NCBI GenBank assembly: GCA_029218485.1
Contig: JAQXRK010000222.1
Coordinates: 1 to 26,945 of the forward strand
Reading direction: 5' to 3'
DNA from: a bacterium
GTDB taxonomy: Bacteria > Bacillota > Clostridia > Christensenellales > CAG-138
DNA length: 26,945 bases
Shown: one piece after another, positions 15,121 through 21,264 of the stretch
Numbering within the stretch: the first letter of the stretch is position 1
Layout of the letters: each line of letters starts with the position of its first letter
Program-made: the position numbers and the translations under genes
Notes under the pieces: generated by a model
Seen by the model: only the letters and a program-made list of their open reading frames with translations
Database searches by the model: none
Told to the model about the DNA's origin: nothing

Positions 15121-15206
15121 TTCGGAGAGGTCGAAGTGGGAACCTTTTGCGGAGTCGTTGCTTTTTCCAACCTTTGCGCCTATACTCATATTAGGAGGAG
15201 AAGCAG
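15121..15206. repeat. Copy B of a diverged ~80-base direct repeat
   Basis: Begins TTCGGAGAGGTCGAAGTG and ends GAGAAGCAG. Partner of copy A, 247 bases away and in the same orientation. Both copies sit inside the degraded minus-strand gene remnant. Confidence 0.8.
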
Positions 15207-15435
15207 GGGTCGCTTCGGACGTTACATCCACGGCTTGTACAGTGGATGCCTGCGTAACTCCTTTTTTTTCTGAACGCAGATTCCACCGGCAGTTTTTTAT
15301 ACTTATCGTCTGCTGCCGCCTCAGCAACGCAGTAATGACCGTCTACTCGTTTCGTGAGCTTTACGTTGAGCGCGTGCTCTCCAGATCGAGTTAAAGTGGC
15401 TGAAAACAGAGCGGATAAAAAAGAACCGAATTTGA

Positions 15436-15474
15436 TAAATAAAACCCCCGCCGGAAACATCGTTTCCGACGGGG
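15436..15474 (-). terminator. Intrinsic terminator of the PH protein-decarboxylase-holB-ricT operon
   Basis: On the minus strand CCCCGTCGGAAAC and GTTTCCGGCGGGG form a stem of about 13 pairs with a 3-base loop, then GTTTTATTTATC. It starts 13 bases after the ricT stop. Confidence 0.93.
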
Positions 15475-15486
15475 ATACAACCGTTC

Positions 15487-16764
15487 TTATTCGCCTACCG
15501 GGCCGTTCGCGGGCGCGCCCTTGCCGTCGCCCGCGGGCTTTCTGCGCCTGCGGCGCGGTCTGCGCGGAGCGGTGTTTGCGCTATCGCCCTGCTCGCCCGC
15601 CTTCGGCTGCTGCTGCGCCTGCTGTGGCTGCTTTGGCTGCTTCGGCTCCTTCGGCTGCTGCTGCGCGTTTGCGGGCGCGCCGCTGCCGTCGCCCGCGGGC
15701 TTTCTGCGCCTGCGCCGCGGCTGCCGGGGCGCTTCGGACCCGGCGGCCTTGTCCGCCTGCTGCGGGCGGCTTTCCTTTTCGGCAGCCGGCTTGTCCGCCG
15801 GAGCGGAGGAAGCGGCGCCGCCCCGCCCGCCGCGCCGCCTGCGGGAGGGCTTTTTGACCTCCGCCTGCGGGGGCAGATCGGGCTGCACATACTCCGCCTG
15901 CGCCGGTGCGGCCGGCTCGGGCACGGCCTTTTCGCGCGCCTTTGGCGCCGGGTCGCCGACCTTGGCCAGCTCGGAATAGTGGTACCACCTCAGGTCAAAC
16001 GTGCCGTCCGGCAGCATCAGCTTGACCTTCGTCTTTTCCGTAATCGCGTTGTTCTCCACCGCAATGCCGTTCCCGTCCGGCGTCTGGATCTCCTTGCCGG
16101 TCTTGGGCATCAGCTTTTTCATCTCCTCGTACGCGGCCTGCTCATACTGCAGACAGCACATCAGCCTGCCGCACAGGCCGGAGATCTTGGTGGGGCTCAG
16201 CGACAGGTTCTGCTCCTTGGCCATCTTGATGGACACGGGGCGGAAGTCATCGAGGAACGTTTTGCAGCACACCGGCCGGCCGCAGGAGCCGAGCCCGCCG
16301 AGCATCTTCGCCTCGTCGCGCACGCCGATCTGCCTGAGCTCGATGCGCGTTTTGAAATGCCCCGCCAGATCCTTGACCAGCTCGCGGAAATCCACGCGCT
16401 CGTCCGCGGTGAAATAGAAGATGACCTTGCTGCCGTTGAACGTGTACTCGACGTTCACGAGCTTCATATCCAGCTTGTGCTGCTCGATCTTCTTCTGGCA
16501 GACCTCGAACGCCTCGCCCTCCCTGGCGGCGTTCGCTTCGCGCATGGCGCGGTCCGCCTCCGTTGCGATGCGCAGCACCACGCGCAGCGGCTGCACGACC
16601 TGCTCGTCCGGCACCTCGGTATTGCCCTGCACCACATCGCCGAACTCAATGCCGCGCGCCGTCTCCACGATCGCGCCGTCGCCCTCATGGATGTCCAGCG
16701 CGCCGGGATCAAAATAGTAAATGCGTCCGTTGTTCTTGAAGCGGACGCCGACCACCGTTGTCAT
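15487..16764 (-). CDS. ricT: RicT/YaaT, PSP1-domain Fe-S protein with long Arg-rich tail
   Basis: RicT is part of the RicA-RicF-RicT (Y) complex of Firmicutes that assists RNase Y mRNA maturation and affects sporulation and competence. The core (1-270) is a PSP1 protein: VGVRFKNNGRIYYFDPG (5-21), then GLGSCGRPVCCKTF (157-170) and GLCGRLMCCLQYE (196-208). Cys161, 166, 167, 198, 203 and 204 are the conserved ligands of the complex's Fe-S clusters. Residues 271-425 are a disordered Ala/Pro/Gln/Lys tail with two copies of an RRRRRKPAGDG.GAPAN module (348-367 and 401-420) separated by a Gln/Pro-rich linker. ATG 16762-16764 has AAGGAG upstream and overlaps holB by ATGA. Last gene of its operon. Confidence 0.92.
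   Translation of the reverse strand: MTTVVGVRFKNNGRIYYFDPGALDIHEGDGAIVETARGIEFGDVVQGNTEVPDEQVVQPLRVVLRIATEADRAMREANAAREGEAFEVCQKKIEQHKLDMKLVNVEYTFNGSKVIFYFTADERVDFRELVKDLAGHFKTRIELRQIGVRDEAKMLGGLGSCGRPVCCKTFLDDFRPVSIKMAKEQNLSLSPTKISGLCGRLMCCLQYEQAAYEEMKKLMPKTGKEIQTPDGNGIAVENNAITEKTKVKLMLPDGTFDLRWYHYSELAKVGDPAPKAREKAVPEPAAPAQAEYVQPDLPPQAEVKKPSRRRRGGRGGAASSAPADKPAAEKESRPQQADKAAGSEAPRQPRRRRRKPAGDGSGAPANAQQQPKEPKQPKQPQQAQQQPKAGEQGDSANTAPRRPRRRRRKPAGDGKGAPANGPVGE
15506..15718. repeat. Internal ~50-base direct repeat in the ricT tail
   Basis: Segments 15506-15555 and 15669-15718 are nearly identical, both containing GTCGCCCGCGGGCTTTCTGC. They encode the two Arg-rich modules of the RicT C-terminal tail. 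A repeat this similar could gain or lose copies by slippage or recombination. Confidence 0.85.
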
Positions 16765-17699
16765 GTCCTCTCGTTCTCCTTTTCCAAGAGCGCCGCCAGC
16801 ACCGAATCGACCGTGAGCTGGCCGCTCGCGCCCAGCGAAAGCCGCCGCCGGCCATCGCTCAATATGCTTATGATACCCTGAATCCGCCGCGTTGTAAAGC
16901 GCTCTGCGATGCGGCCCGTCAGCTTTTTCTGATCCGGGTTTTGCAGCGCCGCACCGCCGGTCTGCGTCAAAAGCGCGTCGCGCAGCAGGCTCTGCCAGAT
17001 CTCGAGCAGCAGCGGCGCATTGACGGTTTCCTGCCGCTGCTTGCCGCGCGCTTCCCACGCCGGGCTCTTCAGCAGCTGCGCCGCGGCGGAAAACGGGGAG
17101 CCGCCGAAAAGCGCCGTTTCCAGACAGCGCGCGGCGTCCGCGCGGAACGCCTGATACGCATCGGCGGCATAGCGCCGCGCCATGCCGGCCACGCCGTCGG
17201 CCCAAGCCGCGCACAGCGCCGCCCGCTCCGGCGGCACGTCCTCCGCTTCGAGCTGCCGCAGCACGTCCTCCTGTGGCTGTGCGCCGAGGCGCACGATGGC
17301 GCAGCGCGAGCGGATTGTCGGCAGCAGGCCGGCCTCGCTGCCCGAGAGCAGCAGGAGCGTGTTCTCCGGCGGCTCCTCGAGCGACTTGAGCAGCGCGTTC
17401 TGGCAGCTGGAGTTCATCAGATGCGCGTCGAGCAGCGCGAACACGCGCCGCCCGTGGGAGAAGGCCTGCGCCGCCATGCTCTCCGTCAGCGCGCGGATCA
17501 TGTCCACAACATAGGGCGGCTGCAATTCCATATAGTCCGGGCAGCTGTCGAGCCGCTCCGGCTCCTCCGCGCCGAACAGATAGGCCGCCGCCGCGGCGTG
17601 CGTGAGCGCCCTGCGGCCCGCGCCCTCCGGCCCGGCAAACAGCACGGCGTGCATGATCTGCCCCGATTGGATGCAGCTGATCAGCCTGTCGCGGTTCAT
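16761..17699 (-). CDS. holB: DNA polymerase III delta' subunit-like protein (clamp loader)
   Basis: Expected to be part of the clamp loader that places the sliding clamp on DNA. The 312-residue protein has the delta' pattern: ISCIQSGQIMHAVLFAGPEGAG at the N-terminus, VFALLDAHLMNSSCQNALLK (Walker B-like region), SLEEPPENT and the SRC motif in IRSRCAIV. The P-loop is broken (GPEGAGRRA, no Lys), as expected for delta', which does not hydrolyse ATP. The Cys-rich zinc module normally placed between these is missing, which makes the protein shorter than Bacillus HolB. GGAGG lies upstream of the ATG. It overlaps its upstream and downstream genes by four bases each. Confidence 0.87.
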   Translation of the reverse strand: MNRDRLISCIQSGQIMHAVLFAGPEGAGRRALTHAAAAAYLFGAEEPERLDSCPDYMELQPPYVVDMIRALTESMAAQAFSHGRRVFALLDAHLMNSSCQNALLKSLEEPPENTLLLLSGSEAGLLPTIRSRCAIVRLGAQPQEDVLRQLEAEDVPPERAALCAAWADGVAGMARRYAADAYQAFRADAARCLETALFGGSPFSAAAQLLKSPAWEARGKQRQETVNAPLLLEIWQSLLRDALLTQTGGAALQNPDQKKLTGRIAERFTTRRIQGIISILSDGRRRLSLGASGQLTVDSVLAALLEKENERT

Positions 17700-19135
17700 A
17701 GCGGTTCCTCCGATACGGCGGCGATGGTTCCGCCGTGCACGCCGAACAGCACGGCGCCCGCGCGCCTGAGGAGCAGCAGCTCCTCGACCTGCTCCTGGCG
17801 GATCTCTTCGCCCGGCGCGATCAGCGCGATGCCCGGCGGATACAGGCCGATCGCCTCGCCCGCCGTGCGCCCCGCCGCGTGCGCGAGCGGAACCCTTTCC
17901 GTGCGCCTGAGCGAGGCCTCGCGGATGGTCATGCGGCGCGCGGAGGGCGCGGTATGCCATGCGGGCAGGATCCGGCGCGGCGTGCGCCCATAGGGCAGGG
18001 AGGCGAGCGCCGAGAGCAGCTTCTCGTCCCACGCGGGGTCATCCGCCGGGGACGTGATGAGCACCAGACGCCGATCATCCGCCATTTCCACAAACACGCC
18101 GCTGTGCTGCAATGCGGTGTCCGCCTCAAAGCCGGAGATGTTCCGGTCGGACACATCGATCACGATGCGCGTTTTGTCATAGTCCACCGCGCCCGGCGGC
18201 AGGGCCGGCCCGGAGCGGAGCCCCGCGATCCCGTCGATCTGCCGGCGCAGCGCCTCGCAGCGGTCGATATGCTTTGCCCAGTCCGTCCGCGCCGCCATGA
18301 ACACCGACCAGTCGATCGACGACATGAGCAGGTAGGACGGGCTCGTCGTCTGCAGCAGCGAGAGCGCCCGCTGCACCCGCTCCGGCTCGATGCGACACGC
18401 GCCCAGATGGAGCGTTGCGGCCTGCGTGAGCGCGCAGAGCGTTTTGTGCTGGCTGTGGCCCCAGAGATCCGCGGCCCCGGCGGGGCTTGCGGGCAGGCGG
18501 TCCGAAAACGCAAAGTGGGCGCCGTGCGCGGCATCGACGAGCAGCAGCGCGCCGTGCGCGTGGGCGGCCGCGGACAGCGCGGCAAGGTCGGCGCAATAGC
18601 CGTAGGCGTTCGGCGAGGTCACCAGCACCGCCGTTGCGCCCGTCCGCTCCAGCGCGGCGGAGAGCTCATCGGCGGTCGGCAGCGCAAGCAGCCCGGTCGC
18701 TTCGTCATAGCCCGGCGTTTCGAGCACCGTGTCCACGCCGGAGAGCGCTGCGCCGGCAAGCGCGCTCCGATGGCAGTCGCGATACAGCAGCAGCCGGTCC
18801 GACGGGTCGAGCGAGAGCAGCATGGCCTGCAGCGCCGCGGTCGAGCCGTTGACCAGCAGAAAGGAGGCGCGCGCGCCGTACGCATCGGCAACCATTTGCT
18901 GCGTTTGCCGGATACAACCCGTCGGTTCGTGCAGGTTGTCCGTCATGGCCAGCTCCGTGACGTCCCACCGCGCCGCCTGGCAGGGCAAAAACGCCCCCAT
19001 GCCGCGGCCCTTATGGCCCGGCATGTGGTAGCGCGCGCAGCCGCTCTCGGCATATTCGCCGAGAACATGCGGCAGCGAACGCTGCACCTGCTGGTTCGGT
19101 TGTGCGGTTGCCGTTACCGGCGCATCAGTTTCCAT
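17696..19135 (-). CDS. Orn/Lys/Arg decarboxylase-like PLP enzyme (YaaO type)
   Basis: A 479-residue PLP-dependent fold type I enzyme of the short Firmicutes Orn/Lys/Arg decarboxylase group (B. subtilis YaaO/SpeA-like). Visible: RYHMPGHKGRG (35-45), LLVNGSTAALQAMLLSL (93-109), VDAAHGAHF (200-208, Asp201 binds the PLP ring nitrogen) and WGHSQHKTLCALTQAA (225-240) with Lys231 as Schiff-base lysine. The usual C-terminal GIPLLVPGE-type motif appears as YPPGIALIAPGE. Start ATG 19133-19135 has a weak ribosome site and overlaps the PH-protein gene by 22 bases. In Bacillus this gene heads the yaaO-tmk-yaaQ-yaaR-holB-yaaT block; here it lies directly before holB. Lysine or arginine preference is not readable. 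Confidence 0.88.
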   Translation of the reverse strand: METDAPVTATAQPNQQVQRSLPHVLGEYAESGCARYHMPGHKGRGMGAFLPCQAARWDVTELAMTDNLHEPTGCIRQTQQMVADAYGARASFLLVNGSTAALQAMLLSLDPSDRLLLYRDCHRSALAGAALSGVDTVLETPGYDEATGLLALPTADELSAALERTGATAVLVTSPNAYGYCADLAALSAAAHAHGALLLVDAAHGAHFAFSDRLPASPAGAADLWGHSQHKTLCALTQAATLHLGACRIEPERVQRALSLLQTTSPSYLLMSSIDWSVFMAARTDWAKHIDRCEALRRQIDGIAGLRSGPALPPGAVDYDKTRIVIDVSDRNISGFEADTALQHSGVFVEMADDRRLVLITSPADDPAWDEKLLSALASLPYGRTPRRILPAWHTAPSARRMTIREASLRRTERVPLAHAAGRTAGEAIGLYPPGIALIAPGEEIRQEQVEELLLLRRAGAVLFGVHGGTIAAVSEEPL

Positions 19136-19632
19136 TGTGCGATCAGCTTTCCGCGCATTTCTTCGCTCATAGACAGCAGCAGCGTGGACGGTACGCCGCC
19201 CACGCGATAGGTCACCGCGGTGGTGTCCGCCTTTTTGCCCAGATACAGGCGCTCGCGCTTGCCGCCCTGGTCGGCGGGCAGCTCCGCACAGGGGCGGATG
19301 CCCGTGATGTCGGCAAGGTGCACCGCGAGTTCGGGCTTGATCCGCCGGCCGACAACGCGATCCACCGACAGCATGCGCTCCGTCAGCGTATAGCGATAGC
19401 TGATCAGGCGCACGCGGTACAGCCGCCAGCCGAACAACCACAAGAACGCGAACAGAGTCAACTGCGAGATCAGCTCGGGCAGCTGGAACACGACGATAAA
19501 CGCACTCACGAGAAAGATCAGCGCCACGACGAACAGCAGCACGAGCACATACAGCAGGACATCCGAGCGGATGATTCTGCGCTGGGGTTCACTGGTTTCC
19601 GAATACAGTTCCTGATTGATTGGCTTTTCCAT
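19114..19632 (-). CDS. Membrane protein with bacterial PH-like domain
   Basis: A 172-residue protein with two hydrophobic segments (VLLYVLVLLFVVALIFLVSAF at about 25-45 and LISQLTLFAFLWLFGWRLY at about 54-72), followed by a beta-rich domain: ISYRYTLTERMLSVDRVVGRR, LADITGI and YRVGGVPSTLLLS. This layout resembles the bacterial PH (YdbS/YdbT-type) membrane proteins. The promoter -10 box ends six bases before the ATG at 19630-19632, so the mRNA should begin at the start codon itself. No other start codon is close downstream. First gene of the decarboxylase-holB-ricT operon. Confidence 0.72.
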   Translation of the reverse strand: MEKPINQELYSETSEPQRRIIRSDVLLYVLVLLFVVALIFLVSAFIVVFQLPELISQLTLFAFLWLFGWRLYRVRLISYRYTLTERMLSVDRVVGRRIKPELAVHLADITGIRPCAELPADQGGKRERLYLGKKADTTAVTYRVGGVPSTLLLSMSEEMRGKLIAQWKLMRR

Positions 19633-19638
19633 GCACCT

Positions 19639-19667
19639 ATTATAAAATTTTGCGGCGCAATCGTCAA
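19639..19667 (-). promoter_or_regulatory. Promoter of the PH protein-decarboxylase-holB-ricT operon
   Basis: Minus strand: TTGACG (19667-19662), 17-base spacer, TATAAT (19644-19639). The predicted first transcribed base, seven after the -10 box, is the A of the ATG at 19632. Confidence 0.85.
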
Positions 19668-19748
19668 TCAAAGCAGCGGAAAAGCCCAAAAATTAACGTT
19701 TCAATGAGAAATGAGCCAATAATTTGAAATAACGCGGATTTTCTGCCG

Positions 19749-19777
19749 TTGCAATGCGGAAACTATTTATGTAAAAT
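19749..19777 (+). promoter_or_regulatory. Promoter of tRNA-Asn
   Basis: TTGCAA (19749-19754), 17-base spacer, TAAAAT (19772-19777), starting about 11 bases before the tRNA. Confidence 0.75.
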
Positions 19778-19794
19778 CAATTCGTTCCACATGA

Positions 19795-19870
19795 TCCTCC
19801 TTAGCTCAGTCGGTAGAGCATGCGGCTGTTAACCGCAGTGTCGTTGGTTCGAGTCCAACAGGGGGAGCCA
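19795..19870 (+). tRNA. tRNA-Asn (anticodon GTT), CCA encoded
   Basis: All four arms fold: acceptor TCCTCCT (19795-19801) with AGGGGGA (19860-19866), D stem GCTC/GAGC, anticodon stem TGCGG/CCGCA around CTGTTAA with GTT at 19828-19830, and T arm GTTGG-TTCGAGT-CCAAC. Discriminator G at 19867 and CCA at 19868-19870. The acceptor stem has one G-U pair. Confidence 0.97.
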
Positions 19871-19873
19871 CCA

Positions 19874-19909
19874 AAACAGCCCGAAATCCTGAAGGATTTC
19901 GGGCTGTTT
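19874..19909 (+). terminator. Intrinsic terminator of tRNA-Asn
   Basis: AAACAGCCCGAAATCC and GGATTTCGGGCTGTTT form a perfect stem of 16 pairs with a 4-base loop, three bases after the tRNA CCA. The stem's own 3' arm supplies the U-run. Confidence 0.95.
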
Positions 19910-20050
19910 CTTATATCCGGCAGTGCTGCGAAAACAGCGAAATAACAAAAATGGCACAAATCGGGCACATTTGGTTTCAAAACCATGTTATTGGGTCGGC
20001 AAAAGCACCTTGTTTTCAAGGATTGCACGATAGATTGCGCTACGGACACG

Positions 20051-20081
20051 CAAAAAGCCCGCAGAAACGATTTTGCGGGCT
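20051..20081 (-). terminator. Intrinsic terminator of the XRE-zeta operon
   Basis: On the minus strand AGCCCGCA (20081-20074) pairs with TGCGGGCT (20063-20056), followed by TTTT. It lies about 34 bases after the zeta-toxin stop. Confidence 0.9.
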
Positions 20082-20114
20082 TATGTGTGAAACTGGATGA
20101 GTTTTTGCAAGCAT

Positions 20115-20675
20115 TCACTTCCCGGACAGATACGCGCGCAGACCGGCAAGCCATGCGGGAACATAGGAACCGCGCTGCACCAACTCGCCGTTACGGTACT
20201 CAGCAACCACGGTAAATCCGTTTTCATTATCGTATAGAATCGCTTCGTCCACATGATCGAGCACCTTTGCCAGCGCTTCGTTTCGCTCGTCAAACCGCCG
20301 CAGAACATCCGCACGGGGAATATCATGCCCGCCCTTTGCAACGCGATTTTCGATGCGCTTCATGGCTTCCTCTGCGGAACTGATGCCAACATAGAACAGG
20401 CGAACATAATAGCCGGCGTCCCGCGCTTCGCGAATCATGCGCAAAGGGCGCTGCCCGGCCAGCGTGGTTTCCTGCGTGAAGCTGATGCCCTCTGCAATAT
20501 ACCGTTCCTGCAAGCGAACCGCTTCCTTGCCGCCCTCGATAAACCCGCCATACTGAACCGCGAGCTTGTCAACATCGATGATCTTTCCAAGGTCTGAGCG
20601 CTCCGCTTTGAGCACGCCCGTCAAGCTGCTCTTGCCCGCGCCGTTTATTCCCCCGATGATGGTATAGAGTTTCAT
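20115..20675 (-). CDS. Zeta-toxin-like P-loop kinase
   Basis: A 186-residue P-loop protein of the zeta toxin group, whose studied members phosphorylate UDP-activated amino sugars and so block cell wall synthesis. Walker A is GGINGAGKSS (8-17); IDVDKLA (33-39), SFTQETTLAG (65-74), LFYVGISSAEEAMKRIENRV and GGHDIPRADVLRRF follow the family order. GGAGGG lies upstream of ATG 20673-20675. It follows an XRE-type HTH gene by 16 bases, a common toxin-antitoxin style pair in gut Firmicutes. GC content is lower than in the surrounding genes and it sits beside a tRNA, both hints of acquisition. It may act on a different substrate or serve as a housekeeping-type kinase. Confidence 0.87.
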   Translation of the reverse strand: MKLYTIIGGINGAGKSSLTGVLKAERSDLGKIIDVDKLAVQYGGFIEGGKEAVRLQERYIAEGISFTQETTLAGQRPLRMIREARDAGYYVRLFYVGISSAEEAMKRIENRVAKGGHDIPRADVLRRFDERNEALAKVLDHVDEAILYDNENGFTVVAEYRNGELVQRGSYVPAWLAGLRAYLSGK

Positions 20676-20691
20676 GCTTCATCGCCCTCCG

Positions 20692-20895
20692 TCAAATCTG
20701 CGTTCCATCTCCAAATACAAAAGCGCAAACAAATCTTGCCCCGATTACATCGCCTATTTTTTTCATTTCTTCCTCTGTGAAAGTTTCACGCTTTAGCTTT
20801 TGATTAAAGTTTGAGGCAGTCATTCCGATAGCCTGTGCGCACTTTGCCTGGCTGATTCCCGCATAAGCAAGAGCCGCTTTTATTCTCTGTTCCAC
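20692..20895 (-). CDS. Small XRE-type HTH protein, likely partner/regulator of the zeta-like gene
   Basis: A 67-residue protein made almost entirely of one Cro/XRE helix-turn-helix domain: IKAALAYAGISQAKCAQAIG (5-24) then MTASNFNQKLKRETFTEEEM. The start is a GTG at 20893-20895 with GGAGG at good spacing. It is not an epsilon-type antitoxin; it more likely represses its own operon and may neutralise or set the level of the zeta-like product. Direct repeats and a palindrome upstream are candidate binding sites. AT-rich compared with the rest of the window. Confidence 0.8.
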   Translation of the reverse strand: MEQRIKAALAYAGISQAKCAQAIGMTASNFNQKLKRETFTEEEMKKIGDVIGARFVCAFVFGDGTQI

Positions 20896-20926
20896 GCACT
20901 TTCCTCCACAAATGGTTTACGCGATT

Positions 20927-20955
20927 ATAATACAGCAATTACTTGATTATGTCAA
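20927..20955 (-). promoter_or_regulatory. Promoter of the XRE-zeta operon
   Basis: Minus strand: TTGACA (20955-20950), 17-base spacer, TATTAT (20932-20927), about 32 bases before the GTG start. Confidence 0.8.
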
Positions 20956-21004
20956 CTTGATAATAAAATAAATCGTGCAAATACTTAATATCATGCTTGA
21001 TATT
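20942..21004. promoter_or_regulatory. Candidate operator region: palindrome plus three CTTGAT repeats
   Basis: AATATC (20987-20992) and GATATT (20999-21004) form a perfect inverted repeat around six bases, extended outwards by CTTA/TTAAG with a small insert. CTTGAT followed by A/T bases recurs at 20942, 20956 and 20996. These overlap or touch the -35 boxes of both divergent promoters, as expected for a regulator controlling both; the XRE protein is the obvious candidate. Binding is inferred. Confidence 0.6.
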
Positions 21005-21025
21005 ATTAAGCGAATGCTGTACACT
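20997..21025 (+). promoter_or_regulatory. Promoter of the structured ncRNA
   Basis: TTGATA (20997-21002), 17-base spacer, TACACT (21020-21025). Start expected near 21029-21032. The -35 box lies inside the palindrome. Confidence 0.65.
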
Positions 21026-21028
21026 ATA

Positions 21029-21264
21029 GTCGCGAGATGAGGGAACGCAAGAGCCGAAAGCCTTGCGAAAACAGCGACCATATCCCTGTGAGCACACGAC
21101 CGTCAGGGTGGTTTTTGCTGCACCCGGTTGCGGTTGGACTTGAAGCCGCAGAGCGGCCTTTGAGCGGCCGGGGGGATAAGCGGCGCAAAACGGGGTTCTG
21201 ATCCGGCCGAAGCCGGGCTGCATTGGGTGCATATTTTCAGGAGTCCGGTCGTATCCGGGCGTCC
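21029..21264 (+). ncRNA. Structured non-coding RNA of about 240 nt, class not assigned
   Basis: No reading frame with a ribosome binding site fits, yet the sequence is dense in helices. GTCGC (21029-21033) pairs with GCGAC (21074-21078). AGGGA (21040-21044), inside that loop, pairs with TCCCT (21083-21087) outside it, a pseudoknot. CGCAAG (21046-21051) pairs with CTTGCG (21062-21067). GGGTG/CACCC (21106-21110, 21121-21125), TGCGG/CCGCA (21129-21133, 21146-21150), CGGCC/GGCCG (21154-21158, 21166-21170), CCGGC/GCCGG (21203-21207, 21212-21216) and TGCA/TGCA (21219, 21228) follow. CCCTG/CAGGG (21084-21088, 21104-21108) is an alternative pairing. It has its own promoter and terminator. It does not show RNase P, tmRNA, SRP, T-box or TPP core motifs. 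The raiA motif is one named class of similar size worth testing. Confidence 0.62.

Larger units (their letters stand above)
14863..15394 (-). pseudogene. Degraded phage/mobile-element gene remnant (two paralogous tails)
   Basis: Minus-strand pieces of protein survive in shifting frames. From 15394, LTRSGEHALNVKLTKRVDG and HYCVAEAAADDKYKKLPVESAF resemble the PBECR-like domain at the end of phage minor-head or polyvalent proteins. A run of eight As (15269-15262) then shifts the frame into KGVTQ...TSEATPASPPNMSI...SAKGSHFDLSENAPT, ending at 15106. A further piece, TGIEIPCAVIPYSDVLVPI to GQHP (about 15075-14967), is in a third frame, and a second tail, QYSIAAAAVKSNTSAESSHFDLSEA, follows in another frame. 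Serine-rich tails ending SHFDLSE are familiar from mobile-element proteins of gut Firmicutes. The interval also has lower GC than its neighbours. No intact start or ribosome binding site is seen. The family call is from memory of motif shape. Confidence 0.5.

Noticed and set aside
14911..15270. Two plus-strand promoter-like pairs (TTGCTT-17-TATACT at 14911-14939 and 15158-15186), the second followed by nested pairing and a run of eight Ts, looking like paired small RNAs.
   Set aside because: Both lie within the diverged repeat that reads as the SHFDLSE tail on the minus strand, with silent third-base changes. Shared coding ancestry explains the conserved hexamers, and the T run is the A-run where the minus-strand frame shifts. 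RNA-seq could reopen this.
14957..15394. Plus-strand 145-codon open frame across the repeat region.
   Set aside because: No ribosome binding site, no recognisable domain, and it runs antisense through the gene remnant; composition looks like chance.
19801..20154. Minus-strand 117-codon frame ending in a CWTRTNDTAVNS-type sequence.
   Set aside because: Its end is the antisense of tRNA-Asn, a well-known source of false proteins, and it runs through two terminators.
19795..21030. tRNA-Asn as an integration site with a second attachment copy flanking the XRE-zeta cassette.
   Set aside because: No second copy of the tRNA 3' end and no integrase gene were seen in the window.
21100..21125. AGGGTGG resembling the T-box antiterminator sequence.
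   Set aside because: The ACCGCG continuation and the upstream T-box elements are missing, and the segment pairs with CACCC as a simple hairpin.
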